DNA from: an uncultured Oscillospiraceae bacterium
Lineage (GTDB): Bacteria > Bacillota > Clostridia > Oscillospirales > Acutalibacteraceae
DNA length: 32,548 nucleotides
Direction of reading: 5' to 3'
Assembly: GCA_949295415.1 (NCBI GenBank)
Contig: CASFLA010000065.1
Span: 1 to 32,548, forward strand
The number at the start of each line of letters is the position of its first letter. Positions within the stretch are counted from its first letter, which is position 1. Shown piece after piece: positions 15,557 to 22,642 of the stretch. Under the pieces are notes generated by a model that saw only the letters and a list, made by a program, of their open reading frames with translations, did not search any database and was not told the origin of the DNA. Position numbers and translations under genes: made by a program.

Positions 15557-15573
15557 GCTTGACAAAGTCAAGC
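15557..15573. promoter_or_regulatory. dyad over the -35 of the SOS-type promoter
   Basis: GCTTGAC (15557-15563) and GTCAAGC (15567-15573) form a perfect 7-bp inverted repeat with an AAA centre, covering the TTGACA -35. It could be an operator. With the T-run on its minus side (15548-15554) it could equally be a terminator for antisense transcripts coming from pdaA. Confidence 0.45.
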
Positions 15574-15587
15574 GCCAATGCTAAAAT
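15559..15587 (+). promoter_or_regulatory. near-consensus promoter of the 62-residue membrane protein gene
   Basis: TTGACA (15559-15564) and TAAAAT (15582-15587) are 17 nt apart, with TGC before the -10. Transcription should start near 15594, inside the LexA box. Confidence 0.8.
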
Positions 15588-15595
15588 AAAGATAC

Positions 15596-15609
15596 CGAAC
15601 AAATGTTCG
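15596..15609. promoter_or_regulatory. perfect LexA (SOS) box
   Basis: CGAACAAATGTTCG has both half-sites intact and the 4-bp spacer of the Gram-positive consensus CGAAC-N4-GTTCG. It lies 9 bp after the -10, over the expected start of transcription, and directly before the ribosome site AAAAGGAG (15610-15617). This is a standard repressing position. Confidence 0.8.
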
Positions 15610-15624
15610 AAAAGGAGAATTACT

Positions 15625-15813
15625 ATGTTTTTCATTCAAACTTTAATCGAGTTCGCAGTTGCAGGGTTTATTATCTGGGGTTTATTCAATGAATCAAAGC
15701 TGGTTGAATTTGAGGATAAAATTGCCGCCAAATTCAAAAAGAATTCCTCCTGCCCCGCCGATAATAACTACTATAGAACCGAGGTTTCAAGCGGCGAAAA
15801 TCGTTGCGCTTAA
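15625..15813 (+). CDS. small single-pass membrane protein under predicted LexA control
   Basis: A 62-residue protein. Residues 2-20 form a hydrophobic helix with few charges, followed by NESKLVEFEDKIAAKFKKN, a charged amphipathic stretch, and a polar tail with Cys43 and Cys61. The start is fixed by AAAAGGAG 7 nt upstream; the longer frame back to 15559 would begin inside the -35 box. I do not recognise a named family. By size and control it resembles, in kind only, SOS-induced small membrane proteins such as YneA or SidA (division inhibitors) and TisB (toxin). It has no LysM domain as YneA has. It converges on pdaA and shares a terminator with it. Confidence 0.75.
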   Translation: MFFIQTLIEFAVAGFIIWGLFNESKLVEFEDKIAAKFKKNSSCPADNNYYRTEVSSGENRCA

Positions 15814-15835
15814 GATACATATATTTTATGCCAAA

Positions 15836-15873
15836 ATATAAATCCGATAGCGAAACTGCTATCGGATTTATAT
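15836..15873. terminator. bidirectional terminator between the SOS gene and pdaA
   Basis: A 16-bp perfect stem (15836-15851 with 15858-15873) has a GAAACT loop. A/T-rich flanks lie on both sides, serving the two converging genes. Confidence 0.85.
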
Positions 15874-16853
15874 TATTTTACAGGATAAAGTTCAACCGAA
15901 TATCCGTCTTGGCGGAACTTATCAATAACGCTGCCTAACACCTCTGTATTAGCTTTTGAAACTGCATGCAAAAGATAGAGTGCGCCCGGGTGGGCATTAG
16001 AGGTTATCTTATTAAAAGCCTCCTCGTTAGTTGGCTGCTTATCGGGATCCCAATCCTTATAAGCATAGCTCCAAAACAAAGTTTCATATCCCAGCTCCTG
16101 AACCAGTGCCAGAGTTCTTTCGCTATACTCACCCGACGGGAAGCGGAACAATTTCATCTCATAATCGAACTTTTCAACCATATAGTTATGAAGTCCTATG
16201 AAATCCTCATAAACTGTCTGCAAATCCTTTTCTGGATAAGAGAAATGCTTGCTGCTATGGTTGCCGACGATATGCCCTTCATCTATCATTCTTCTAATAA
16301 GCTTGGGGTTGGATTTAGCATAGCTTAAAGTTACAAAGAAAACCGCTTTAACATTCTTTTCCTTTAATGTATCGAGAATGTTATCGGTATATCCGTTTTC
16401 ATATCCCTCATCAAAGGTAAGATATATCTTCTTTTCGTTTTCCATTATGAACTTTGCATCATATTTGCCATATTTTTTCTGTGCACTTAATGAACCTGTT
16501 GGCCTGTTGAGCGAGTCCTTATGAGTTCCCTGCCCCCAACCGTCCTTCTTATTACTGAGAGCAGTTATTCTGGTCAATGTTTCTTTTGAAATTTCGGGAA
16601 TATTTATAGGCTTCGGCGCGGCAGATGAAGTGACAGCAGAGGAAACCTGTTGGGCAGATGATACATTGGTTGACTCTGCCTTAGATGAGCTTTCAGAGCT
16701 TACCTGAATATATGAATTATCAGAGGATGCGCTGATTTCGGTATTATTTATTTTTATAAAAAGAAAAACTGTTGCCGTAAGCAAAAGCAACGCCGCTATA
16801 AAAAAGCAAATTGCTATTTTTAAAAGATTGTTTCTCTTTTTTCGTCTTGCCAT
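15873..16853 (-). CDS. pdaA: polysaccharide deacetylase, PdaA-like (muramic delta-lactam type)
   Basis: A 326-residue protein. A basic N terminus and membrane helix (residues 8-31) are followed by a Ser-rich linker (about 40-80) and a NodB deacetylase domain (about 130-326). The motifs are IYLTFDEGYENGYTDNIL, with Asp then Glu where most family members have Asp-Asp, GNHSSKHFSYP with the metal His pair, and FRFPSGEYSERTL. The TFDEGYENG form and the segment GWGQGTHKDSLNRPTG are typical of PdaA-type enzymes, which make muramic delta-lactam in spore cortex. That supports, but does not prove, an endospore former. It stands alone, with a terminator on its 3' side. Confidence 0.87.
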   Translation of the reverse strand: MARRKKRNNLLKIAICFFIAALLLLTATVFLFIKINNTEISASSDNSYIQVSSESSSKAESTNVSSAQQVSSAVTSSAAPKPINIPEISKETLTRITALSNKKDGWGQGTHKDSLNRPTGSLSAQKKYGKYDAKFIMENEKKIYLTFDEGYENGYTDNILDTLKEKNVKAVFFVTLSYAKSNPKLIRRMIDEGHIVGNHSSKHFSYPEKDLQTVYEDFIGLHNYMVEKFDYEMKLFRFPSGEYSERTLALVQELGYETLFWSYAYKDWDPDKQPTNEEAFNKITSNAHPGALYLLHAVSKANTEVLGSVIDKFRQDGYSVELYPVK

Positions 16854-16943
16854 TTTATCATCCCCTTTACATATATAATACTTATTTTTAACCTTTGGGT
16901 CAAGGATAGTTACAGTATTTTAACCGTTAATTTTTGGCAACAA

Positions 16944-16972
16944 AAAACCTCTTGAGAAACTCAAGAGGTTTT
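16944..16972 (-). terminator. intrinsic terminator of pnp
   Basis: AAAACCTCTTGAG (16944-16956) and CTCAAGAGGTTTT (16960-16972) form a 13-bp perfect stem with a 3-nt loop. A T-rich tract follows on the minus strand, just after the pnp stop. Confidence 0.85.
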
Positions 16973-16983
16973 AAAACTTTTAA

Positions 16984-19194
16984 TTAGCGGCGGCGGAATC
17001 CTGATCTATTTCCATCCTTTTTAGGACGGCGCTCATGTTCTTCATCGTTATCCTCAGCAACCATACCATCAAGCTCTATCAAAGCATCACGGCGGGAGAG
17101 GTTAATTCTGTCACGGTCATCAATCTCGGTTACCTTAACCTTGATTAAATCGCCAACAGAAACAACATCCTCAACCTTAGCAACACGCTTAACATCAAGC
17201 TTGCTGATATGAACAAGACCCTCAACACCGGGAGCAATCTCAACGAATGCGCCGAAGTCCATAAGTCTGGTAACAGTTCCCTGATAGAATGCACCAACCT
17301 CAGGACCGTTAGCGATAATCTCGATAACACCCATAACTGCCTGACCCTTTTCGGTATCAAGAGTTGAGATAAATACGCGACCATCTTCTTCAATGTTGAT
17401 TACGCAATCAAAGAGCTCCTGCAATTTCTGGATAACCTTGCCTTGCTTACCGATAACATCACCGATTTTTTCGGGATTGATCGACATTGTGAGCATCTTG
17501 GGAGCAAAGGGAGAAAGCTCCTTTCTCGGCTCAGGAATAACAGGAAGCATAATCTCATCAAGAATATAGTTACGGGCCTTATTGGTTTTCTGGAAAGCCT
17601 CTTTAATGATTTCGGGAGTAAGACCGTGAACCTTTAAGTCCATCTGAATTGCGGTAATACCCTTCTTGGTTCCTGCAACCTTGAAGTCCATATCGCCGTA
17701 GAAGTCTTCAAGACCCTGAATATCAATCATAGTCATAAAGTCGCCCTTAACGCCGTCATCTCCGGTGATAAGACCGCAAGAAATACCTGCAACGGGAGCT
17801 TTAATAGGAACACCTGCTGCCATAAGAGCAAGAGTTGAACCGCAGATAGAGCCCTGAGAGGTTGAACCGTTAGATGAAAGAACCTCAGAAACAACACGAA
17901 TGGTATAAGGGAACTCATCAACCGACGGAATAACAGGAAGAAGAGCTCTCTCAGCTAATGCGCCATGGCCGATTTCGCGGCGGCCGGGGCCACGCGAGGG
18001 CTTGGTTTCACCAACTGAATATGAGGGGAAGTTATAATGATGAATATATCTCTTCTCAACCTCTTCATCAAGACCGTCTAGCTTCTGTGCCTCCGAAACA
18101 GGTGCTAAGGTGGCTACTGAAAGAACCTGAGTCTGACCTCTTGTGAACATACCTGAACCGTGTGTTCTGGGAAGCAAGTCAACCTTTGCGTTAAGCGGAC
18201 GGATTTCATCAATGCCTCTGCCGTCAACACGCTTATGCTCATCCTTAAGCCAAGCGCGAACAACATGCTTCTGAACGAGATACATAATCTCGTCTAATTT
18301 AGCTTCCTGACCCTCAAAGCGCTCATCGAACTTAGTGTGAACTGCATTATAGATAGGAAGAAGAGCAGCATCGCGAACGTTTTTATCATCGGTATCAAGA
18401 GCTTTCTTGACATCCTCAATGCAGAATTCCTCAATCTCTGACATAATAGCAGGGTCGGGATCGTTAGAAACAAAGTCAAACTTGGGTTTGCCGATTTCAG
18501 CAACGATGCCGTTAATAAACTCAACAACCTCTTTGTTAACCTCATGAGCCTTCATAATGGCTTCAAACATAAGGTCATCAGGAATTTCATTACCACCTGC
18601 CTCAATCATAGCAACAAGCTCGCCTGTTGAAGCAACGGTAACCTCCATTTCACTTTTTGCTCTCTGCTCTAAGGTCGGGTTGATAACGATTTCTCCATCA
18701 ACCAAGCCAACCTTAACGCCGCTGATAGGACCTGCCCAGGGAATATCAGAAATAGCAATAGCGGCAGAAACACCAATCATTGCAGTAACCTCGGGGCTGC
18801 AATCGGGGTCAACCGACATTACGGTTGCAACAACCGAGCAATCGTTTCTCATATCCTTCGGGAACAAAGGACGGATAGGACGGTCGATGCAACGACCAAC
18901 CAAAATCGCCTTCTCAGAGGGTCTTGACTCGCGGCGCTGGAAAGAGCCGGGAATGCGACCGACAGAATACATTTTTTCCTCATAGTCAACAGAAAGGGGG
19001 AAGAAATCAACGCCCTCTCTGGGCTTGGCCGAAGCAGTTACGTTACAAAGAACTACCGTTTCGCCATAGGTTGCCATAACAGATGCGTTAGAAAGACAGC
19101 ACATCATACCTGTTTCAAGCTTTAAGGGTCTTCCTGCAAGAGTGGTTTCATAAACCTTGTAGTTGTTGAATTCGAGTTTTGAACTCATAGCCAT
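16984..19194 (-). CDS. pnp: polyribonucleotide nucleotidyltransferase (PNPase)
   Basis: A 736-residue protein, full length for the family. It has two RNase PH domains with an all-helical domain between them. The first contains GRIPGSFQRRESRPSEKAIL and RPIRPLFPKDMRND; the second contains TRGQTQVLSVATL and SEVLSSNGSTSQGSICGSTL. A KH domain (INPEKIGDVIGKQGKVIQKL) and an S1 domain (GTVTRLMDFGAFVEIAPGVE) follow, and then an acidic-basic tail. It degrades RNA 3' to 5' using phosphate. The gene follows rpsO but with a terminator and a structured leader between them, so it is probably controlled separately. The start has GGAGGT 8 nt upstream. Confidence 0.97.
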   Translation of the reverse strand: MAMSSKLEFNNYKVYETTLAGRPLKLETGMMCCLSNASVMATYGETVVLCNVTASAKPREGVDFFPLSVDYEEKMYSVGRIPGSFQRRESRPSEKAILVGRCIDRPIRPLFPKDMRNDCSVVATVMSVDPDCSPEVTAMIGVSAAIAISDIPWAGPISGVKVGLVDGEIVINPTLEQRAKSEMEVTVASTGELVAMIEAGGNEIPDDLMFEAIMKAHEVNKEVVEFINGIVAEIGKPKFDFVSNDPDPAIMSEIEEFCIEDVKKALDTDDKNVRDAALLPIYNAVHTKFDERFEGQEAKLDEIMYLVQKHVVRAWLKDEHKRVDGRGIDEIRPLNAKVDLLPRTHGSGMFTRGQTQVLSVATLAPVSEAQKLDGLDEEVEKRYIHHYNFPSYSVGETKPSRGPGRREIGHGALAERALLPVIPSVDEFPYTIRVVSEVLSSNGSTSQGSICGSTLALMAAGVPIKAPVAGISCGLITGDDGVKGDFMTMIDIQGLEDFYGDMDFKVAGTKKGITAIQMDLKVHGLTPEIIKEAFQKTNKARNYILDEIMLPVIPEPRKELSPFAPKMLTMSINPEKIGDVIGKQGKVIQKLQELFDCVINIEEDGRVFISTLDTEKGQAVMGVIEIIANGPEVGAFYQGTVTRLMDFGAFVEIAPGVEGLVHISKLDVKRVAKVEDVVSVGDLIKVKVTEIDDRDRINLSRRDALIELDGMVAEDNDEEHERRPKKDGNRSGFRRR

Positions 19195-19222
19195 TGTTTT
19201 TTACCTCCATAAATTTTATATT

Positions 19223-19314
19223 TTTACGGGGGCGAGAGTTTAGCAATGGCTCCGATGCTTCTTAGTGAAAAGGAGCGCCCGAGCTACTGCTAAAAACCGC
19301 ACACACCCCGTAAA
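19223..19314 (-). ncRNA. structured 5' leader of pnp (nested stems)
   Basis: Three nested stems lie in 92 nt upstream of pnp. The outer one is TTTACGGGG/CCCCGTAAA (19223-19231, 19306-19314; 9 bp perfect). The middle one is TTTAGCA/TGCTAAA (19239-19245, 19288-19294; 7 bp perfect). The inner one is GGCTCC/GGAGC-CC (19248-19253, 19272-19279). It ends 28 nt before the start codon. In enterobacteria PNPase represses itself through an RNase III-cut leader hairpin. A similar role here is inference. I do not recognise a known RNA family. Confidence 0.6.
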
Positions 19315-19341
19315 TTCCGTTAAAAATAAACCTTAATTAAG

Positions 19342-19377
19342 TAAAACAAGCCGACCGGGCTATTCTGACCGATCGGC
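19342..19377 (-). terminator. intrinsic terminator of rpsO
   Basis: Stem GCCGATCGG/CCGGTCGGC on the minus strand (19350-19358 with 19369-19377, one G-U pair) is followed by TTGTTTTA. It lies between the rpsO stop and the pnp leader. Confidence 0.75.
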
Positions 19378-19386
19378 AGTTTTATT

Positions 19387-19653
19387 TTACTTACGAAGTC
19401 CAAGTCTTGCAACGATTGCACGATATCTTTCGATATCCTTCTTCTGCAAATATGCGAGAAGATTACGTCTATGACCGACCATCTTAAGCAAACCGCGGCG
19501 AGAATGATGGTCATGAGTATTGACCTTCAAATGCTCGGTAAGCTCGTTGATGCGACGGGTAAGAAGAGCAATCTGAACTTCGGGAGAACCGGTATCACCT
19601 TCGTGAACCGCATACTCTGCAATAATCTGCTGCTTATCTTCTTTAAGCATCAT
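19387..19653 (-). CDS. rpsO: 30S ribosomal protein S15
   Basis: An 88-residue protein, standard S15 length. Core sequence includes [55 protein letters not shown] and [13 protein letters not shown]. It binds the central domain of 16S rRNA in early small-subunit assembly. Ribosome site AAGGGTG precedes the first of two adjacent ATG codons. It has its own strong promoter and a 120-nt leader that could bind S15 itself. Confidence 0.97.
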   Translation of the reverse strand: MMLKEDKQQIIAEYAVHEGDTGSPEVQIALLTRRINELTEHLKVNTHDHHSRRGLLKMVGHRRNLLAYLQKKDIERYRAIVARLGLRK

Positions 19654-19776
19654 TTTAATTCACCCTTTCTTAAAATTTTGTCCGCCGTTTCCCGTGTAAA
19701 AGGTTGGTGAAACTCCTAAAAGGCTTACTCCTCATACTCAGAGAACGGTATTTTTTGCATCGGACAGACCGACACC
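19654..19776 (-). promoter_or_regulatory. rpsO leader, candidate S15 autoregulatory site
   Basis: The leader can fold in several ways: TCGG/CCGA near the 5' end (19761-19773), a long-range GTCTGTC with GGCGGAC, and an alternative AAAGG/CCTTT pairing. Competing folds close to the ribosome site fit the known habit of S15 binding its own mRNA. I cannot match it to a specific described S15 leader class by eye. Confidence 0.4.
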
Positions 19777-19782
19777 TTTGCA

Positions 19783-19810
19783 TTATAGCACAAAGTACCC
19801 TATTTGTAAA
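19783..19810 (-). promoter_or_regulatory. strong promoter of rpsO
   Basis: On the minus strand, TTTACA (19805-19810) and TATAAT (19783-19788) lie 16 nt apart with TGC before the -10. It sits within 10 bp of the rnfB stop codon. Confidence 0.8.
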
Positions 19811-19817
19811 GACTTTT

Positions 19818-20606
19818 TTATTTAATTATATCTATACACTTAACAGGGCAGTTTCTTACGCACTCACCGCAGGCGGTACACTTATCAGGATCGATTCTTG
19901 CCAAGTTGTTTTCAACCTTAACTGCATCATGCGGACAGACCTTAACGCACTTCATACAGCCGATACAGCCGACATCGCAAATCTTTCTGGTTGCGGCGCC
20001 CTTATCACAGTTAGAGCAAACAACAACTGCCGCTTCATCGGTAGGTAACATTTTTATAATGCCCTTAGGACAAGCAATTGTGCAAGCGGTGCAGGCGGTG
20101 CATTTTGAGCGGTCAATATACGCTCTGCCGTTTTTAATCTCAATAGCGCCGTAAACACATGCTCTCGCGCAGTCGCCAAGGCCGATACAGCCATAGCTAC
20201 AAGCAAGCGGACCTCCATAAAGCATATTTGCCGCTTTACAGGTTGCAATTCCCTGATAATTCATCTTTTCCTTAACATGCTCATTGCTTCCGTTACAAAC
20301 GACGGTTGCGGCAACCGGTCTTGCCATTTCAACCTCAACGCCTAAAATCTCGCCGATTTTTGCGTTAACCGATGCTCCGCCCGGGGCACAAACGCCGGGT
20401 TTCGCCTCGCCGTTGGCCAAGGCTTCTGCATACTGGTCACAGCCTGCATATCCGCAAGCGCCGCAGTTAGCACCGGGAAGCTCGGCTCTTAGTGCTTCAA
20501 CTCTTTCATCGGTTTTAACCGCCATAAGCACCGAGCAAAGTGCAAGGCCAAAGCCTGCGATTATACCGATAATTCCAATGATAATAACGGGTAAAATAAT
20601 ATGCAT
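19818..20606 (-). CDS. rnfB: Rnf complex subunit B (multi-cluster ferredoxin-like)
   Basis: A 262-residue protein. A membrane helix (about 5-30) is followed by an RnfB-type cluster domain with Cys48, 51, 56 and 73. Several [4Fe-4S] ferredoxin motifs come next: Cys136/140/146/150, Cys169/172/175/179, Cys214/217/220/224 and Cys243/246/249/253. RnfB takes electrons from reduced ferredoxin and passes them into the membrane complex that pumps Na+ or H+ and reduces NAD+. The number of clusters is in line with clostridial RnfB. It is the last gene of the rnfCDGEAB operon. No terminator hairpin is visible after it; the rpsO promoter begins at once. Confidence 0.95.
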   Translation of the reverse strand: MHIILPVIIIGIIGIIAGFGLALCSVLMAVKTDERVEALRAELPGANCGACGYAGCDQYAEALANGEAKPGVCAPGGASVNAKIGEILGVEVEMARPVAATVVCNGSNEHVKEKMNYQGIATCKAANMLYGGPLACSYGCIGLGDCARACVYGAIEIKNGRAYIDRSKCTACTACTIACPKGIIKMLPTDEAAVVVCSNCDKGAATRKICDVGCIGCMKCVKVCPHDAVKVENNLARIDPDKCTACGECVRNCPVKCIDIIK

Positions 20607-20618
20607 ATAACTTACCCC

Positions 20619-21203
20619 CTATCCTACTATTCCTGCGAAACCGAGGAATGAAAGCGAAACGATTGCCGCCGAAATCAAGGTTATGGGAAGACCCTTTAAG
20701 GATTCAGGGATATCGCTTGTTTCAAGTCTTGAACGAACACCTGCAAATATAAACATCGCAAGCAAGAAGCCAAGACCTGCACCTAAAGCATTAAAAAGTG
20801 CATCTACATAGTTGGTGATTCTTGCATTTGTGAAATTAAGAAGTGTAATACCTAAAACTGCACAGTTGGTGGTTATAAGCGGGAGATAAATTCCAAGCGC
20901 GGTATAAAGCGGAGGAATATACTTTTTAAGAACAATCTCAACCAACTGAACCAAGACCGCAATTACAAGAATGAAGACAATTGTCTGCAAATAATCAAGG
21001 CCGTTGGGAACTAAGATATAAGAGTAAATCGGATACGTTACTGCGGTTGAAAGAAGCATAACCAACGTAACCGCGATACCCATACTTACTGCAGTATTGG
21101 TCTTTTTAGAAACACCAAGAAACGGGCAAATTCCAAGGAACTTTGAAAGCACCATGTTCTCGGTTAAAATTCCTGCGAGGACGATAATAATAATTCTACT
21201 CAT
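20619..21203 (-). CDS. rnfA: Rnf complex subunit A
   Basis: A 194-residue protein with six predicted membrane helices. Family motifs are NMVLSKFLGICPFLGVSKK (with the Cys near a half-channel iron-sulfur site), PLITTNCAVLG and GFLLAMFIFAGVRSRLE. With RnfE it forms the membrane pair that holds an Fe-S cluster between them. It overlaps rnfE by 8 bp, so translation is probably coupled. Length is usual. Confidence 0.96.
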   Translation of the reverse strand: MSRIIIIVLAGILTENMVLSKFLGICPFLGVSKKTNTAVSMGIAVTLVMLLSTAVTYPIYSYILVPNGLDYLQTIVFILVIAVLVQLVEIVLKKYIPPLYTALGIYLPLITTNCAVLGITLLNFTNARITNYVDALFNALGAGLGFLLAMFIFAGVRSRLETSDIPESLKGLPITLISAAIVSLSFLGFAGIVG

Positions 21204-22071
21204 CTTTATTTTCCTCGCTTTCTACCGATTCGGGATTGCTTTTAACATTTGCAGAGGTTATGGGAAATTCCGCTTCGCCTGCAACAGCAGTTATTGCTTT
21301 ATCCTCGGGCATATTTTCGCCAACGCTCTTTGCAATATCCTCGTTAGTGGTTACAACCTCGGGATGATTGGGAGCCGAGGCCAACATTTCAGCATCCGGT
21401 GTTTTAGAGGCTTCAGCGCAACCGCCGCAAGCGCCGCAGTTTTGGCAGCCCATCGATTTAACAGGCTTTTTGCCGAGGCTCACTGCCAGCTTATTTGAAA
21501 GCGCAACCAAAATGCCAAAAACAAAGAAGCCGCCCGGAGGAAGAATAAATACTATCATCGGGTCGATAAAGCTTTGGGTAACGGGAAGACCGAAAACGCT
21601 TCCTGCACCTAAAAGTTCACGGATAACGCCCATAAGGGTCAGCGCGGCGGTAAAACCTGCGCCCATTCCTATAGCATCTAAAATTGACGGAATAACCTTA
21701 TTCTTAGAAGCGAACATCTCGGCTCTTGCAAGAATAATGCAGTTAACAACGATTAACGGCAAGAAAATTCCGAGAGAAGCATCAATAGTGGGTAAAAACG
21801 CTTTAACAAGCATCTGAATTATCGTGACAAAGGTTGCGATAATGGTTATATATGCAGGGATTCTAACCTTATCGGGAATAATATTTCTTAAAAGCGAAAT
21901 AGCAACATTAGAGCCGATAAGAACCAGGGTTGCGGCAACACCCATTCCGATACCGTTTATAGCCGCAGTTGTAACAGCCAAAGTCGGACAGGTTCCGAGC
22001 ACAAGACGGAGAACGGGGTTTTCTTTTATAAGACCTTTTGTGAGAATTGAAAGCTTATTCTCTTTAGCCAT
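21196..22071 (-). CDS. rnfE: Rnf complex subunit E with long Cys-bearing C-terminal tail
   Basis: A 291-residue protein. Residues 1-200 are the usual RnfE membrane core: NPVLRLVLGTCPTLAVTT, PLIVVNCIILARAE and GMGAGFTAALTLMGVIREL. About 90 extra residues follow, since the family is usually near 200-230 in length. The tail starts with Cys209, 212, 215 and 218 in a CX2CX2CX2C motif, and then is acidic with many Glu and Asn. The tail would be cytoplasmic and could bind a metal or an extra Fe-S cluster, which is inference. It overlaps rnfG by 8 bp and rnfA by 8 bp. Confidence 0.93.
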   Translation of the reverse strand: MAKENKLSILTKGLIKENPVLRLVLGTCPTLAVTTAAINGIGMGVAATLVLIGSNVAISLLRNIIPDKVRIPAYITIIATFVTIIQMLVKAFLPTIDASLGIFLPLIVVNCIILARAEMFASKNKVIPSILDAIGMGAGFTAALTLMGVIRELLGAGSVFGLPVTQSFIDPMIVFILPPGGFFVFGILVALSNKLAVSLGKKPVKSMGCQNCGACGGCAEASKTPDAEMLASAPNHPEVVTTNEDIAKSVGENMPEDKAITAVAGEAEFPITSANVKSNPESVESEENKDE

Positions 22072-22642
22072 TTACTCCGCCTCCTTTTTTTGCTACAGTA
22101 TCAAATATTTTAAGGGCTTCGTTAACCGATGCTACAACCGATTTTGTTGAAATGGTAGCACCCGTTATAGCAAGAACCTCATCTTTTCCGGCTTTGGTTC
22201 TTGAAACGGATATTTCACCCGATTTGCCCTTAAACTGCTCCCAAAAGGATGTATTTGTCACCTTTTGACCAAGACCGGGGGTTTCATCAGGAGCAGAAAT
22301 AACCTCAATAGCGGTTACATTACCCTCAATATCAACGCCGGTCATAACCTTCACGGGACCGCCATATCCGTTATTTGCAACTGTAAAAATATAGCCTGCG
22401 GTTTCGTCGTTTTTGATAACCTCGCGGTAGGAATACTCTTTTCCACCAACAGTTGCAGTTTTCTCGCTATACATATCGCCGGGTAAAACGCGGCTCATTG
22501 CTTCGTTTTCCGCTTTTTCATTTTGGGCGGCGATTTTCTCACTTGTCAGCGAGTTGGTAAGCGCGAGTCCTACTGCAACAACAACGCAGATAAGGGTTAA
22601 AACAAGTGTTGTTTTTAAGATATCTTTCATATTTCCCTTCAT
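22064..22642 (-). CDS. rnfG: Rnf complex subunit G (flavin-binding)
   Basis: A 192-residue protein with one N-terminal membrane helix and an extracytoplasmic FMN-binding domain. The covalent flavin motif is in VLAITGATISTKSVV, where the Thr after TGA is the expected attachment site. Other family signals are NGYGGPVKVMTGVD and SAPDETPGLGQKVT. It passes electrons between RnfD and the RnfA/E pair. The gene overlaps rnfD by 4 bp. The last residues are a Gly-rich KKGGGVNG. Confidence 0.94.
   Translation of the reverse strand: MKGNMKDILKTTLVLTLICVVVAVGLALTNSLTSEKIAAQNEKAENEAMSRVLPGDMYSEKTATVGGKEYSYREVIKNDETAGYIFTVANNGYGGPVKVMTGVDIEGNVTAIEVISAPDETPGLGQKVTNTSFWEQFKGKSGEISVSRTKAGKDEVLAITGATISTKSVVASVNEALKIFDTVAKKGGGVNG

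Noticed and set aside
15559..15624. 22-codon N-terminal extension of the small membrane protein starting at TTG
   Set aside because: The TTG is the first part of the -35 box, and the LexA box and ribosome site lie within the extension.
21368..21817. 149-codon plus-strand frame
   Set aside because: It is the antisense shadow of rnfE, which has intact family motifs and coupled neighbours.
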